Shown here: positions 16,737 to 24,820 of the stretch, in pieces
How positions within the stretch are numbered: position 1 is the first letter of the stretch
Layout of the letters: each line of letters begins with the position of its first letter
From: Rossellomorea vietnamensis NBRC 101237
GTDB lineage: Bacteria > Bacillota > Bacilli > Bacillales > Bacillaceae_B
Direction: 5' to 3'
Length of the DNA stretch: 64,000 bases
Assembly: GCF_001591825.1 (NCBI RefSeq)
Contig: NZ_BCVQ01000022.1
Span: 1 to 64,000 of the forward strand
Translations under genes and position numbers: made by a program
The notes under the pieces: generated by a model
Seen by the model: only the letters and a program-made list of their open reading frames with translations
Database searches by the model: none
What the model was told of the DNA's origin: nothing

Positions 16737-19148
16737 TCACCCGACAGCAGAAGGGGTTTCACGCGCCGTGATATACTCCATCAGCTCCCCACCCGGTACG
16801 GGCTTGCTGAAGTAATACCCTTGCGCATACTCACATTCCAATTCCTTCAACCATGCCAACTGTGATTCTGTTTCCACCCCTTCTGCCACGATGGTCAGAT
16901 TCAAATGCTTGGCCATGGCATGAATCGCGGATACGATTGCTTTATTGGACTCATGATCATCCAGTCCCATGATGAAGCTACGATCAATCTTCAACGTTTG
17001 AATCGAGAATTTCTGCAGGTAGCTTAACGAGCTGTATTCAATGCCGAAATCATCGATGGCGATCGACACGCCGATTTCCCGCAGGGCATTCAGTTTTGCC
17101 AGGGCTTCTTCCACATGGTGCATCGTCGTGCTTTCCGTGACCTCGAGTTCGATGAGTGAAGGGGGGACGTCATAAGTGTTCAGAACATCCCTCACCATGT
17201 CCACAAACGTAGCATCGTGGAACTGACGGGAAGAGACATTGACTGAGACCTTGAACGTATGACCCTCCTGAATCCAGATTTTCAGCTGCTTGCAGGCTTC
17301 AATCAGGATGCGGTGTCCGAGTGGAATGATCAGCCCCGTTTCTTCAGCTAATGGAATAAAGTCGACGGGTGAAATCAGTCCTTTTACTGGATGATTCCAC
17401 CTCACCAATGCTTCCACCCCGACGATCTTATTCGTCGTCAAGGAGAATTGAGGCTGATAATACAGCTCGAACTCTTCATTGATCAGCGCTTTTCTCAGGT
17501 TTTCCTCAAGCTCGATCGGGTTGATTCCTTTCTCCTCAAGTTGATCGGAAAATAAAAGCTGATACGCGCCTTCGCTCTTTTTCATCGTATACATGGCGAT
17601 ATCGGCCTTTTTCAAAAGGGTGGACAAATCATGCCCGTCTTGAGGGTAAAGGGAGATCCCGATGGAAGTGGACGTGATGATGTCATGGCCCCCTATATCG
17701 AACGGGGTCTCCAGACTTTCATGAATCGCTGCCGCCACCTTATGGACATCGTTCCGGCATCCGATGGAAGGGAGCAGGACGATGAACTCGTCACCGCTCA
17801 TCCGTGCAATGAAGCCTTTCGTTCCCAGCACCTTTACGCACCTTTTCCCCACACGTGAGATGAGCTCATCCCCGTATCCATGGCCCAATGTGTCATTGAC
17901 GATTTTAAAACGGTTCAAGTCGAGTAGCAGGATGGCCATCTGCTCATGCCCCTCCTGTACTTTTTTCTCGAACTCTTCATTGAAATAGCGCCGGTTCGGT
18001 AATCCGGTCAGTTCATCATGGTAGGCGAGGTACTGGATTTGCTCCTTATCCCGGATCGCCTCCGTAATATCCGTCGCCAGGACATGTGCACCCGTCACTT
18101 CCCCGTTGAGATGAATTGGCACCACGATCACCTGAATGGACATGATGTGCCCTTTCCGGTGGGGGAATCTCATTTCGAATTTTGACGCCTCCCCAATCAG
18201 GGATTTTTGGAAAGCGGTCTGGATCTGGTCCAGATCCTTTTCCATTACATACGAATGAAACCCTTGTCCGATCATCATGTCGATGGGGTAGCCCGTCATT
18301 TCCGCCGCCCTGTTATTGGCCTCTATGATGACGGCATCCCGATTATACGTAAAAATGGCGGAAAGATTATTCTGATATAAGGACCTGTATTCCTGTTCTT
18401 TCTCGTAAATGTCCTTCATCTGTTTTTTATGCAAATCATTGGCCAATTGGTCCGGGATGAACCAGAGTGCCAGCAGGATGCCCATTTCAATGATGAAGGG
18501 TAGCATCTGATTGTTTTCTACCCGGGACAGCTGCGGGCCATATTTCTCCGGTGAAAGAAGGGAATAAGCCGTCAGATAGGTGATTCCTGAGAAACCAAGC
18601 CCCATAATGAAGCTCCAGAATGCGTGCGTTTTCCCTCCATAGGAACTGCTTTCCTGATTATTAAGCTGCAGGAGCATCCGGAAAAAAGGAAACGTCACGC
18701 CAAGTGTCATCAGAATCGTCAACCCTATGTACATCGGTTTGAATTCAACATGAGGATAAATCAACCCTGTATACGTGGCAAAATTCCCCGCCATCATGAT
18801 CAGGGAAAAAATGAATCCTCCCTTGATGAAGTGAACCTTATCCGTATTCACGTCCTGAAAAAGCCGGAGAGAAAGAAAAATGCTGAAAAAGCAAACCACG
18901 ATAAAGATCGGAGCGAAATAGACGAACCGCTGGATGAAGATGTCGTATGAAACCATCAACGTCACTGAAGCGTGGAGCAGGCAATAAAAAATCGTATAAA
19001 TAAAGGAAGGGAGCCATAACTCCTTTTTGGTTACCAGTTGTTTCTGGCCGTTTCGCTTGAACGCTTCCTTCAGTGCCAAATAGCTGCAGCCGGCCGATAA
19101 TAGAACGCTCATAGTTATATTGATGAAAATGAGTAGAGAATCAGCCAT
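16737..19148 (-). CDS. Membrane GGDEF-EAL protein with seven-helix sensor
   Basis: An 803-residue composite c-di-GMP protein: about seven N-terminal membrane helices (1-235), a PAS domain (245-365), GGDEF (375-540) and EAL (550-795). The layout matches B. subtilis DgcW (YkoW), but the MHYT repeats of its sensor are degenerate (GNFATYTGL, GFSGITYLTA). The synthase signature is SGDEF rather than GGDEF, which is often still active. The EAL domain has VEALVRW and EVTEST, but the loop is DDFGIEYSS where DDFGTGYSS is usual, so phosphodiesterase activity is less certain. No RxxD I-site is seen. GGAGG precedes the ATG, and TTTCGACGGAA (19193-19203) upstream resembles a 0A box. Confidence 0.88.
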   Translation of the reverse strand: MADSLLIFINITMSVLLSAGCSYLALKEAFKRNGQKQLVTKKELWLPSFIYTIFYCLLHASVTLMVSYDIFIQRFVYFAPIFIVVCFFSIFLSLRLFQDVNTDKVHFIKGGFIFSLIMMAGNFATYTGLIYPHVEFKPMYIGLTILMTLGVTFPFFRMLLQLNNQESSSYGGKTHAFWSFIMGLGFSGITYLTAYSLLSPEKYGPQLSRVENNQMLPFIIEMGILLALWFIPDQLANDLHKKQMKDIYEKEQEYRSLYQNNLSAIFTYNRDAVIIEANNRAAEMTGYPIDMMIGQGFHSYVMEKDLDQIQTAFQKSLIGEASKFEMRFPHRKGHIMSIQVIVVPIHLNGEVTGAHVLATDITEAIRDKEQIQYLAYHDELTGLPNRRYFNEEFEKKVQEGHEQMAILLLDLNRFKIVNDTLGHGYGDELISRVGKRCVKVLGTKGFIARMSGDEFIVLLPSIGCRNDVHKVAAAIHESLETPFDIGGHDIITSTSIGISLYPQDGHDLSTLLKKADIAMYTMKKSEGAYQLLFSDQLEEKGINPIELEENLRKALINEEFELYYQPQFSLTTNKIVGVEALVRWNHPVKGLISPVDFIPLAEETGLIIPLGHRILIEACKQLKIWIQEGHTFKVSVNVSSRQFHDATFVDMVRDVLNTYDVPPSLIELEVTESTTMHHVEEALAKLNALREIGVSIAIDDFGIEYSSLSYLQKFSIQTLKIDRSFIMGLDDHESNKAIVSAIHAMAKHLNLTIVAEGVETESQLAWLKELECEYAQGYYFSKPVPGGELMEYITARETPSAVG

Positions 19149-19237
19149 TTTTACCTCCGTCCAAATACCTATTTCTAACAGTATATCATGTATTTCGACG
19201 GAATTTTCCTATTTTTTCATTTTATCGACAGAGTTCT

Positions 19238-20455
19238 TCAACGGCTTGTTTCCAGCTGCCTGGTCAACAGGATGGCGTTGTTCAGCTGCTCTCTTTCCAC
19301 ATAGTAATCATAAAGCACCTTTCCATACCGTTCGATCAGCAGCAGGTTCCTTGTTTCGATAAAATAGGGCAGTGCTTCACGTTCCAAATAGGAGACATAT
19401 TCATCCCGGCACTGGTTCTTTTTGAGGGAGAACAGTTCGAACAGCTTAAGAAATAAAGAGCTTTTCAAACGTTTGCTTAATTGGAGCCCAAGGTGGATGT
19501 GCTTCTCCAGCTCTTTATCGGTGCACAGCTTACCTTCCATGCAGGCATCCGTAAAATTGCACAATCTTCTCAAGTAGGTGAGTGAGCCTTTTTCCGCAAG
19601 CTTGAGTGCTTCCTTGAAGGAGCGGCTGGCCCGTGAAAAATCGCCTCGATTGTAATACTCATAGCCTAAGTTGTTCAATAGCATTCCTTTTTGCTCAAGG
19701 AATCCGAGGGAATCACAATCCTCGATCAGATTCCGGTACCTTTCGGTCAAATGGTTTTCACCACTTAATTGCAGCAACATGACGGACTCTGCTTTAATGG
19801 AACCAAGGTAATTATTCGTCTCTTTAAAATAACCCAGTGCTTTCTCCGCATAGAAGTATGCCATGACCTTATTCCCAACGCATTGGTAGGCAATGGATAA
19901 ATGATAATAGCATTCATGATTATGGTAGTCATTCATATCGATTTTTTGTAACACGTTGATGGCTTTCTGCTGGTTCTCATCCGAGTTTCGATTGATATAG
20001 ATGATCCCCTGGACATGATGAAAGAGATTGCTTTCAAAAGCCGGTAGATTCAAAGGATTGATGGAATCGAGAATGGCACAAGCTGCTTCCGTTTTTTGAT
20101 GTAAGATATAGTACCTCGCCATGAGCAGGTGAAAATGGGTACCATACTTGGAGGATTCAAGAAAAGCGGACTTCTCCAGCTGTGCTTTGATCTTCTCCAC
20201 AAGATTCATCCTTCTCATAATGATACTGTTATGCCAGAGGTCGAGCTGCTTTTCAAGGTGTTGGAATGTCTCGATTTCATGATGGATATCAATCCCGAGC
20301 CGTTCAGAAAAAAGGGAGATGATCTCATCCGAATAAGCTGTTTTTCCCCGTTCGATCTTACTCACATGTGTCGTGGTACATATGCCCTCTCCGAGCCGAG
20401 ACTGGGTCAGACCTGCTTTTTCCCTGTAAAAACGAATGATTTCCCCCGTGTGCAT
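19238..20455 (-). CDS. Xre-type regulator with TPR repeats
   Basis: A 405-residue regulator. Residues 1-65 form a helix-turn-helix of the Xre type (IIRFYREKAGLTQSRLGEGICTTTHVSKIERGKTAYSDE). The rest is a long TPR-like alpha solenoid (repeats near FHHVQGIIYINR, CYYHLSIAYQCVGNKVMAYFYAEKALGYF, NNLGYEYYNRGDFSRASRSFKEALKLAEKG). The architecture is that of PlcR/NprR-type peptide-sensing regulators, but no small secreted peptide gene is visible next to it. ACAGGAGGGATC precedes the ATG. The upstream region holds the 20-bp-period repeat array. The target genes are unknown. Confidence 0.8.
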   Translation of the reverse strand: MHTGEIIRFYREKAGLTQSRLGEGICTTTHVSKIERGKTAYSDEIISLFSERLGIDIHHEIETFQHLEKQLDLWHNSIIMRRMNLVEKIKAQLEKSAFLESSKYGTHFHLLMARYYILHQKTEAACAILDSINPLNLPAFESNLFHHVQGIIYINRNSDENQQKAINVLQKIDMNDYHNHECYYHLSIAYQCVGNKVMAYFYAEKALGYFKETNNYLGSIKAESVMLLQLSGENHLTERYRNLIEDCDSLGFLEQKGMLLNNLGYEYYNRGDFSRASRSFKEALKLAEKGSLTYLRRLCNFTDACMEGKLCTDKELEKHIHLGLQLSKRLKSSLFLKLFELFSLKKNQCRDEYVSYLEREALPYFIETRNLLLIERYGKVLYDYYVEREQLNNAILLTRQLETSR

Positions 20456-20600
20456 GAGTGATCCCTCCTGTGTGATGTATCCTGATGAGTAGTATTTGGT
20501 AAGGATGCTGGATTTTCCTGCATAGGAAGGGGGGATGAAAGATAAATGAGAAGGAAGGCATGGGGTTTTGGGGGTTATTGGGTGGGGAGTTTAGATGCAG

Positions 20601-20760
20601 GGCAGAGATTTTTCGACAAGTCGGCATGATTAATTGAAATTCGGCATGATTCCCGTGTAGCGGGCATGAAAAATTTTCATACCGCATGAAAATCCTAAAT
20701 CACGCTTGATCCTTCCCGAAAGTGGCATGATTCCTGAAATAGACGTGAGAAGGATATGAA
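20601..20760. repeat. 20-bp-period direct repeat array (GGCATGAT)
   Basis: The box TCGGCATGAT or a close variant recurs at 20621, 20641, 20661 (CGGGCATGAA), 20681 (ACCGCATGAA), 20701 (CACGCTTGAT) and 20722 (GTGGCATGAT). There are weaker members at 20601 and 20741. Spacing is exactly 20 bases for the first five steps and 21 for the next. The ten bases between boxes are not conserved. It lies 150-300 bases upstream of the Xre/TPR gene and just beyond the 3' end of the Sco1 gene. It is not a CRISPR: the boxes are too short and the spacing is two helical turns. Confidence 0.75.
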
Positions 20761-20819
20761 AAAGTCCGGTTACAATGGAAGAATAACCTCCCTTAATCCC
20801 AAAAAATCCTCAATCAAAC

Positions 20820-20848
20820 AAAAAACCTCCCCGAACCACCCGGAAAGG
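20820..20848 (-). terminator. Sco1 gene terminator
   Basis: On the minus strand CCTTTCC pairs with GGGGAGG (two G-T pairs), followed by TTTTTT, immediately after the stop codon. Confidence 0.6.
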
Positions 20849-21439
20849 TCACTTCAATCGCTCCATATCTTCAATCATTTCCTCATAAGGCGGATTCGAC
20901 ACCCCTTCATACTGCTTCAACATTACGCCGTTCTCGCTCACCAGATAAAAAGAGGTCCCGTGCACAAACTGATTCGACCCCTCGACCTTTGCTGCAGGAG
21001 TTTTAAACGACACATTAGCGAAGTGTTCAATCTCATCCCGGGAGTATCCCGTCAGGAAGCTCCAGTTCCCGTCATCGAATTCATACCGGCTGCTGTATTC
21101 CTTCAGCACATCCGGCGTGTCATGCTCCGGGTCGACGCTGATTGAAACCAATTGGACTTCATTTTCAAGTCCTTCCTCCGCAATCTTCTTCTGAAGCTTC
21201 GCCATATTCGCCGTCATCGGCAGGCAGACCGTATCACAATTCGTGAAAATAAAATCGGCTACGAGGATCTTCTCTTTGTTGAGAGCGGCCAATGACGTCT
21301 TCTCCCCGTCCTGATCAACCGCGGTCAAGTCCCCGACCTCGACCTTCATCGGAAACGACTCCTCCACATCCTGACCCTGACATCCACCTAGCAGTAGAAA
21401 ACCTAGAGCGACAATAGATAACATAGACTTCACACCCAC
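20849..21439 (-). CDS. Sco1/SenC-family lipoprotein, cytochrome oxidase copper chaperone
   Basis: A membrane-anchored thioredoxin-fold protein of about 196 residues that delivers copper to the CuA site of cytochrome c oxidase (YpmQ/Sco of B. subtilis). The lipobox is FLLLGGCQG. The metal-binding Cys pair is in FTNCDTVCLPMT (CxxxC), and the distal His is in QFVHGTSFYLVS. SISVDPEHDTP is the family signature. The start is GTG at 21439, seven bases after AAGGAGG; the longer open frame upstream reads through a repeat and has no start signal. A REP-like hairpin separates it from the ABC operon, so it may be the last cistron of that transcript. Confidence 0.88.
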   Translation of the reverse strand: MGVKSMLSIVALGFLLLGGCQGQDVEESFPMKVEVGDLTAVDQDGEKTSLAALNKEKILVADFIFTNCDTVCLPMTANMAKLQKKIAEEGLENEVQLVSISVDPEHDTPDVLKEYSSRYEFDDGNWSFLTGYSRDEIEHFANVSFKTPAAKVEGSNQFVHGTSFYLVSENGVMLKQYEGVSNPPYEEMIEDMERLK

Positions 21440-21462
21440 TGCGCTACCTCCTTCTATAATAG

Positions 21463-21495
21463 AGGTCCGTCCCTCTAGCGTGGAGGGACGGACCT
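21463..21495. repeat. REP-like hairpin, tight form
   Basis: AGGTCCGTCCCTC (21463-21475) and GAGGGACGGACCT (21483-21495) are perfect 13-base inverted copies around a seven-base loop. It lies between the stop of the substrate-binding gene and the Sco1 ribosome binding site. Confidence 0.85.
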
Positions 21496-21501
21496 TGCTC
21501 G

Positions 21502-22497
21502 TTAGTCGATGAATTGTTTGTCGATGAGATCGGTGAATTCCGGTTTTTCTTTCAGGAATTTGAGTTCGTAGGATGAGTCCGCGAATGCCTGGACTGCGTC
21601 TGAATCCACTTTGTAGGTGAATCCGATTCGTTCCCATGCCTGGTCGACAACTTCTTTACTCAGTTCCTGACCGGTGACTTCTTTTACGTCTTTGATCGTG
21701 ATTTCTTTGGCTTCTTGAGGATTTTCTTCTATATATGAAGTCGCTTTTTTATGGGCATCAACGATCTTTTGGATGGTGTCCGGATTTTCTTTTACCGATT
21801 TTCCTGAGGCCACGAGTACGGAAGCAGGTAGTGTTTCCCCGAAGGAAATTTCATCATGATCGATGATGATGTTGGCGCCGGTTTCCTGCTGGATCACGGC
21901 TGCCCAAGGTTCAGGTGCGACGGCAATGTCGACTTTACCTGACTTTAGGATATTCGCATACTGAGCTGGGTTCCCGGTTACATGTTTCATCGTGCCCCCG
22001 ATACGCTGGGACTCGATTCCGTGCTCGCCGAGGAACGTTTCCACCTGGACATCATGGGTACAACCGACTGCCGGAGTGATGAACGATTTGCCTGCAAAAT
22101 CCTTAACGGACTTCACGCCGCTTTCTTTACTTGCAAGAACCACGGTTCCGCCCGTCGATCCGCCTCCGATGATTTTCACGTCCGCTCCGGTCATATAGTT
22201 ATTCATGGCTGGACCAGGTCCTACAAGACCCGCATCGATGTCACCTGTTTTCAAGGCAGTCATGAACGAAGAACCATCCGGGAACGTTTTGTACTCAACC
22301 TTCGTGCCGTCCCCCAGTTCTTTTTCATAAAATCCTTTGTCTTTCGCAACCATAGCCGGTACGTGGTTAATATTCGGGAAGTAGCCGATGACGACTTTTT
22401 TGCTGACGTCGCCACCTGAACTCTTTTCAGTCCCGCAGCCGGCGAGAATCCCAAGGAATGTGAAGAAAATCGTGACAAGTAAAAACATCTTTTTCAT
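21502..22497 (-). CDS. ABC transporter substrate-binding lipoprotein (sulfonate/nitrate type)
   Basis: A 331-residue extracellular solute-binding lipoprotein (lipobox LGILAGCGT). The NMT1/SsuA-like fold is visible in VVIGYFPNINHVPAMVAKDKGFY, GDIDAGLVGPGPAMNNYM, VGCTHDVQVETFL and VDIAVAPEPWAAV. Family members bind aliphatic sulfonates, taurine, nitrate or thiamine precursors. A sulfur compound is favoured by the CymR-like operator before the operon. The order is ATPase, permease, binding protein, all on the minus strand. No sulfonate monooxygenase gene is nearby. Confidence 0.88.
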   Translation of the reverse strand: MKKMFLLVTIFFTFLGILAGCGTEKSSGGDVSKKVVIGYFPNINHVPAMVAKDKGFYEKELGDGTKVEYKTFPDGSSFMTALKTGDIDAGLVGPGPAMNNYMTGADVKIIGGGSTGGTVVLASKESGVKSVKDFAGKSFITPAVGCTHDVQVETFLGEHGIESQRIGGTMKHVTGNPAQYANILKSGKVDIAVAPEPWAAVIQQETGANIIIDHDEISFGETLPASVLVASGKSVKENPDTIQKIVDAHKKATSYIEENPQEAKEITIKDVKEVTGQELSKEVVDQAWERIGFTYKVDSDAVQAFADSSYELKFLKEKPEFTDLIDKQFID

Positions 22498-22535
22498 TAT
22501 TTATCCTCCTAATAGCGGGTGACCCGCAAATTTGG

Positions 22536-23291
22536 TTATGATTCCAATCCCCAACGTTTGATGACGGATTTCTCGATTCGCTGGAAAAGCAATTGATCGA
22601 CGATGGCCCCGATGACACCGATGATGATCATGACGGCAATCACAAGGCTCATGTCTCCGAAATCCGAGGCGTAGCGGAGCGTGTATCCAAGCCCCGGACC
22701 GGTACTGAGGAGTTCGCCTGCCATCAGTGCCCGCCAGGCGAATGCCCAGGCAAGGCGCGATCCGGTGACAACATAGGGGATCGAAGCCGGGAAGATGACC
22801 CGGATGAATAAGTCCAATCCCCTCGAGCCCATCGTTTGTGCGGCTTTCAAAAAGAGGGGGGAGACGTTTTTGATCCCCATCCGGATATTCAGGGCCATGA
22901 CGAATGTTCCCCCGAGGATAACCACGAATATGACGGCTTTTTCATTGAGTCCGAACCACATGATGGCCAGTGGCAGCCAGACGATGCTCGGTACACTCTG
23001 AAATGCGAGAAGCAAAGATCCGAGGGTATCGTCGGCGGTTTTTGATTTTGCCAGAAGCACGCCGATGCTTGTGCCGATGACTAACGAGATCCCAAGGCCG
23101 ATGAAAAGCCGTTTGAAGCTCGCGATCAGATCGATGATAAGGGTCTGATCGGCAATGCCTGTGTAGAGTGAATGGAAAACGGATGTAGGCGATGGAAGAA
23201 TGATTTCCGTCCAGAATCCCAATCGTGACCCGGATTCCCAAAGGCCGATGATGAGGGCGAAGAAGATGATGCGTTTAAGAGCGGTGTTCAT
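22536..23291 (-). CDS. ABC transporter permease (SsuC-like)
   Basis: A membrane subunit of about 251 residues with six or so hydrophobic helices and the BPD_transp_1 EAA loop near AAQTMGSRGLDLFIRVIFPASIPYVVTGSRLA. The start is ATG at 23291, seven bases after GTGAGGAA; an in-frame GTG at 23306 is part of that ribosome binding site. It begins inside the end of the ATPase gene, showing translational coupling. Confidence 0.88.
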   Translation of the reverse strand: MNTALKRIIFFALIIGLWESGSRLGFWTEIILPSPTSVFHSLYTGIADQTLIIDLIASFKRLFIGLGISLVIGTSIGVLLAKSKTADDTLGSLLLAFQSVPSIVWLPLAIMWFGLNEKAVIFVVILGGTFVMALNIRMGIKNVSPLFLKAAQTMGSRGLDLFIRVIFPASIPYVVTGSRLAWAFAWRALMAGELLSTGPGLGYTLRYASDFGDMSLVIAVMIIIGVIGAIVDQLLFQRIEKSVIKRWGLES

Positions 23292-24063
23292 AGGCCAATT
23301 CCTCACTTATCACTTTGTCGATTTCCTTCTTTAAATAACTCATGATATGTTCTTCGATTTTTACCATTTCTTCTTTATGGGCATCCCGTGGACGAGGGAG
23401 ATCCACTTTGATATCGGCTAGAATCGTTCCGGGCCGGGTCCCCATGACGATGATCCGGTCTGATAGCTTGATAGACTCCGAGATACTGTGAGTGACGAAG
23501 AGGACGGTCTTCTTTGTTTCCATCCAGATCGTTTCAAGCTGATGATGGAGGCGGGAGCGGGTCTGTTCATCCAAGGCGCCGAATGGTTCATCCATGAGCA
23601 GGATCTCCGGATTCATGGAGAGGGCACGGGCAATGGCCACCCGCTGCTGCATCCCGCCGGACAGCTCATGAGGATAATGATCCTGATAGTTTCCGAGCTG
23701 GACCATATGTAAATATTTGGCGGCCTGGGCCCTTGCTTCTTTCCTGGACATTTCCTTTTTTAGGGGAAATGTGACGTTATCCCGGACATTCAGCCACGGG
23801 AATAGCGCAGCCTGCTGAAAGACCATGCCCCGGTCTTTTCCGGGTTTCTTTATCGGATTTCCGTCTACAAGGACTTCTCCCGATGTAGAGTCGGTCAATC
23901 CTGCCACAATCGAAAGGAGGGTGGATTTCCCGCAACCCGATGGACCGAGGATGGATACGAATTCACCCTTATCAATCTCGAGATTAATCTCTTTTAGCAC
24001 TTCAGTGGGCTTACCCGTCTTATCAAGATATTGCTTATTTAAATGGTTGATCTCGATGAACAT
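23275..24063 (-). CDS. ABC transporter ATPase (SsuB-like)
   Basis: A 262-residue nucleotide-binding subunit. Walker A is GPSGCGKST, the signature is LSGGMQQR, Walker B is [13 protein letters not shown], and the switch His is in VTHSISES. This is the nitrate/sulfonate/bicarbonate importer subfamily. AAGGGGTGATGAA precedes the ATG. It is the first gene of the three-gene importer operon. Confidence 0.9.
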   Translation of the reverse strand: MFIEINHLNKQYLDKTGKPTEVLKEINLEIDKGEFVSILGPSGCGKSTLLSIVAGLTDSTSGEVLVDGNPIKKPGKDRGMVFQQAALFPWLNVRDNVTFPLKKEMSRKEARAQAAKYLHMVQLGNYQDHYPHELSGGMQQRVAIARALSMNPEILLMDEPFGALDEQTRSRLHHQLETIWMETKKTVLFVTHSISESIKLSDRIIVMGTRPGTILADIKVDLPRPRDAHKEEMVKIEEHIMSYLKKEIDKVISEELAYEHRS

Positions 24064-24085
24064 TTCATCACCCCTTATCTTATAA

Positions 24086-24147
24086 TTCTTATTAGTTTAG
24101 TCGGAATATAAATAATACAATTATAGTATATTGGGGGAGGTTGTCAA
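24086..24147 (-). promoter_or_regulatory. ABC importer promoter with CymR-like operator
   Basis: On the minus strand TTGACA, a 16-base spacer and TATAAT (24120-24147) form a near-consensus promoter. Immediately downstream, TATTCCGACTAAACTAATAAG (24087-24107) resembles the CymR sulfur-repressor box of Bacillus. This predicts derepression under sulfate or cysteine limitation. Confidence 0.6.
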
Positions 24148-24241
24148 GGTTTCCTTTATTTTGGTAAAAGGATAGAAAAAGGAAGGGCTTGTCAATCTAA
24201 ATGATGAATTTGTAAATAAAATGAAAAAATATCCAAATAAA

Positions 24242-24268
24242 TGAAATATTTGAAGGGTGAGAATCGTC
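24242..24268 (+). promoter_or_regulatory. ECF-type autoregulatory promoter
   Basis: TGAAAT (24242-24247), 17 bases, then CGTC (24265-24268) matches the form of Bacillus ECF sigma promoters (TGAAAC-N16/17-CGTC) and lies about 35 bases before the sigma gene. Confidence 0.6.
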
Positions 24269-24301
24269 TAATGTATATAAAGGAAAAACGGGGGGAATGG
24301 G

Positions 24302-24820
24302 ATGTCTGACAATAGGTTGGTTGCAGATTGGTTTCAACATTACAGTGATTCCATCTATACGTTTCTTGTCTATCGCATGGGTTCTGGAGATGTGGAGGAT
24401 CTGGTTCAGGAAGTGTTCATTCGGGCACTTAACTCAATAGAAGCATTTGAAGGGAAAGCCAATCCGAAAACGTGGTTATACTCCATTGCAAGAAATCTTG
24501 CGCTGGATGAACTTAGAAAAAGGAACAGGTGTAAGTGGTCCTTTACTTCATTTTCACCCATTAGCCATGAAGGCGCCTCATTAGAAACCCCTGAATCTTT
24601 ATATTTTCTAAACGAAGGTAGTCGGGAGCTCCTGTCATCTATCAATCAACTAAAATCCAATTATCGTGATGTTTTGATTCTAAAAGGAATAAATGGCTTT
24701 GACGTAAAGGAGACAGCTTCGATTCTCGGGTGGACGGAAAATAAAGTCCGGATCACGTTTCACCGGGCGTGTAAAAAATTACAATCCATAACAGGAGGAG
24801 AAATAAATGAAGAAAATTAA
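24302..24820 (+). CDS. ECF-family RNA polymerase sigma factor
   Basis: A 172-residue sigma factor with region 2 (YTFLVYRMGSGDVEDLVQEVFIRAL, then NPKTWLYSIARNLALDELRKR) and region 4 (YRDVLILKGINGFDVKETASILGWTENKVRITFHRACKKL). It is close in size to Bacillus SigX/SigV-type ECF factors. GGGGGAATGG precedes the ATG. The coding end overlaps the next gene by 14 bases, the usual layout of a sigma/anti-sigma pair, and the promoter looks self-recognised. The signal is unknown. Confidence 0.9.
   Translation: MSDNRLVADWFQHYSDSIYTFLVYRMGSGDVEDLVQEVFIRALNSIEAFEGKANPKTWLYSIARNLALDELRKRNRCKWSFTSFSPISHEGASLETPESLYFLNEGSRELLSSINQLKSNYRDVLILKGINGFDVKETASILGWTENKVRITFHRACKKLQSITGGEINEEN

Noticed and set aside
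20601..20760. CRISPR array
   Set aside because: The repeated box is about 10 bases with 10-base gaps, far shorter than CRISPR repeats and spacers, and no cas genes are present.
21439..21637. Longer N-terminus for the Sco1 protein
   Set aside because: The extension is antisense-frame reading of the ABC gene end and the REP-like hairpin; GTG at 21439 has an ideal ribosome binding site and begins a normal lipoprotein signal.
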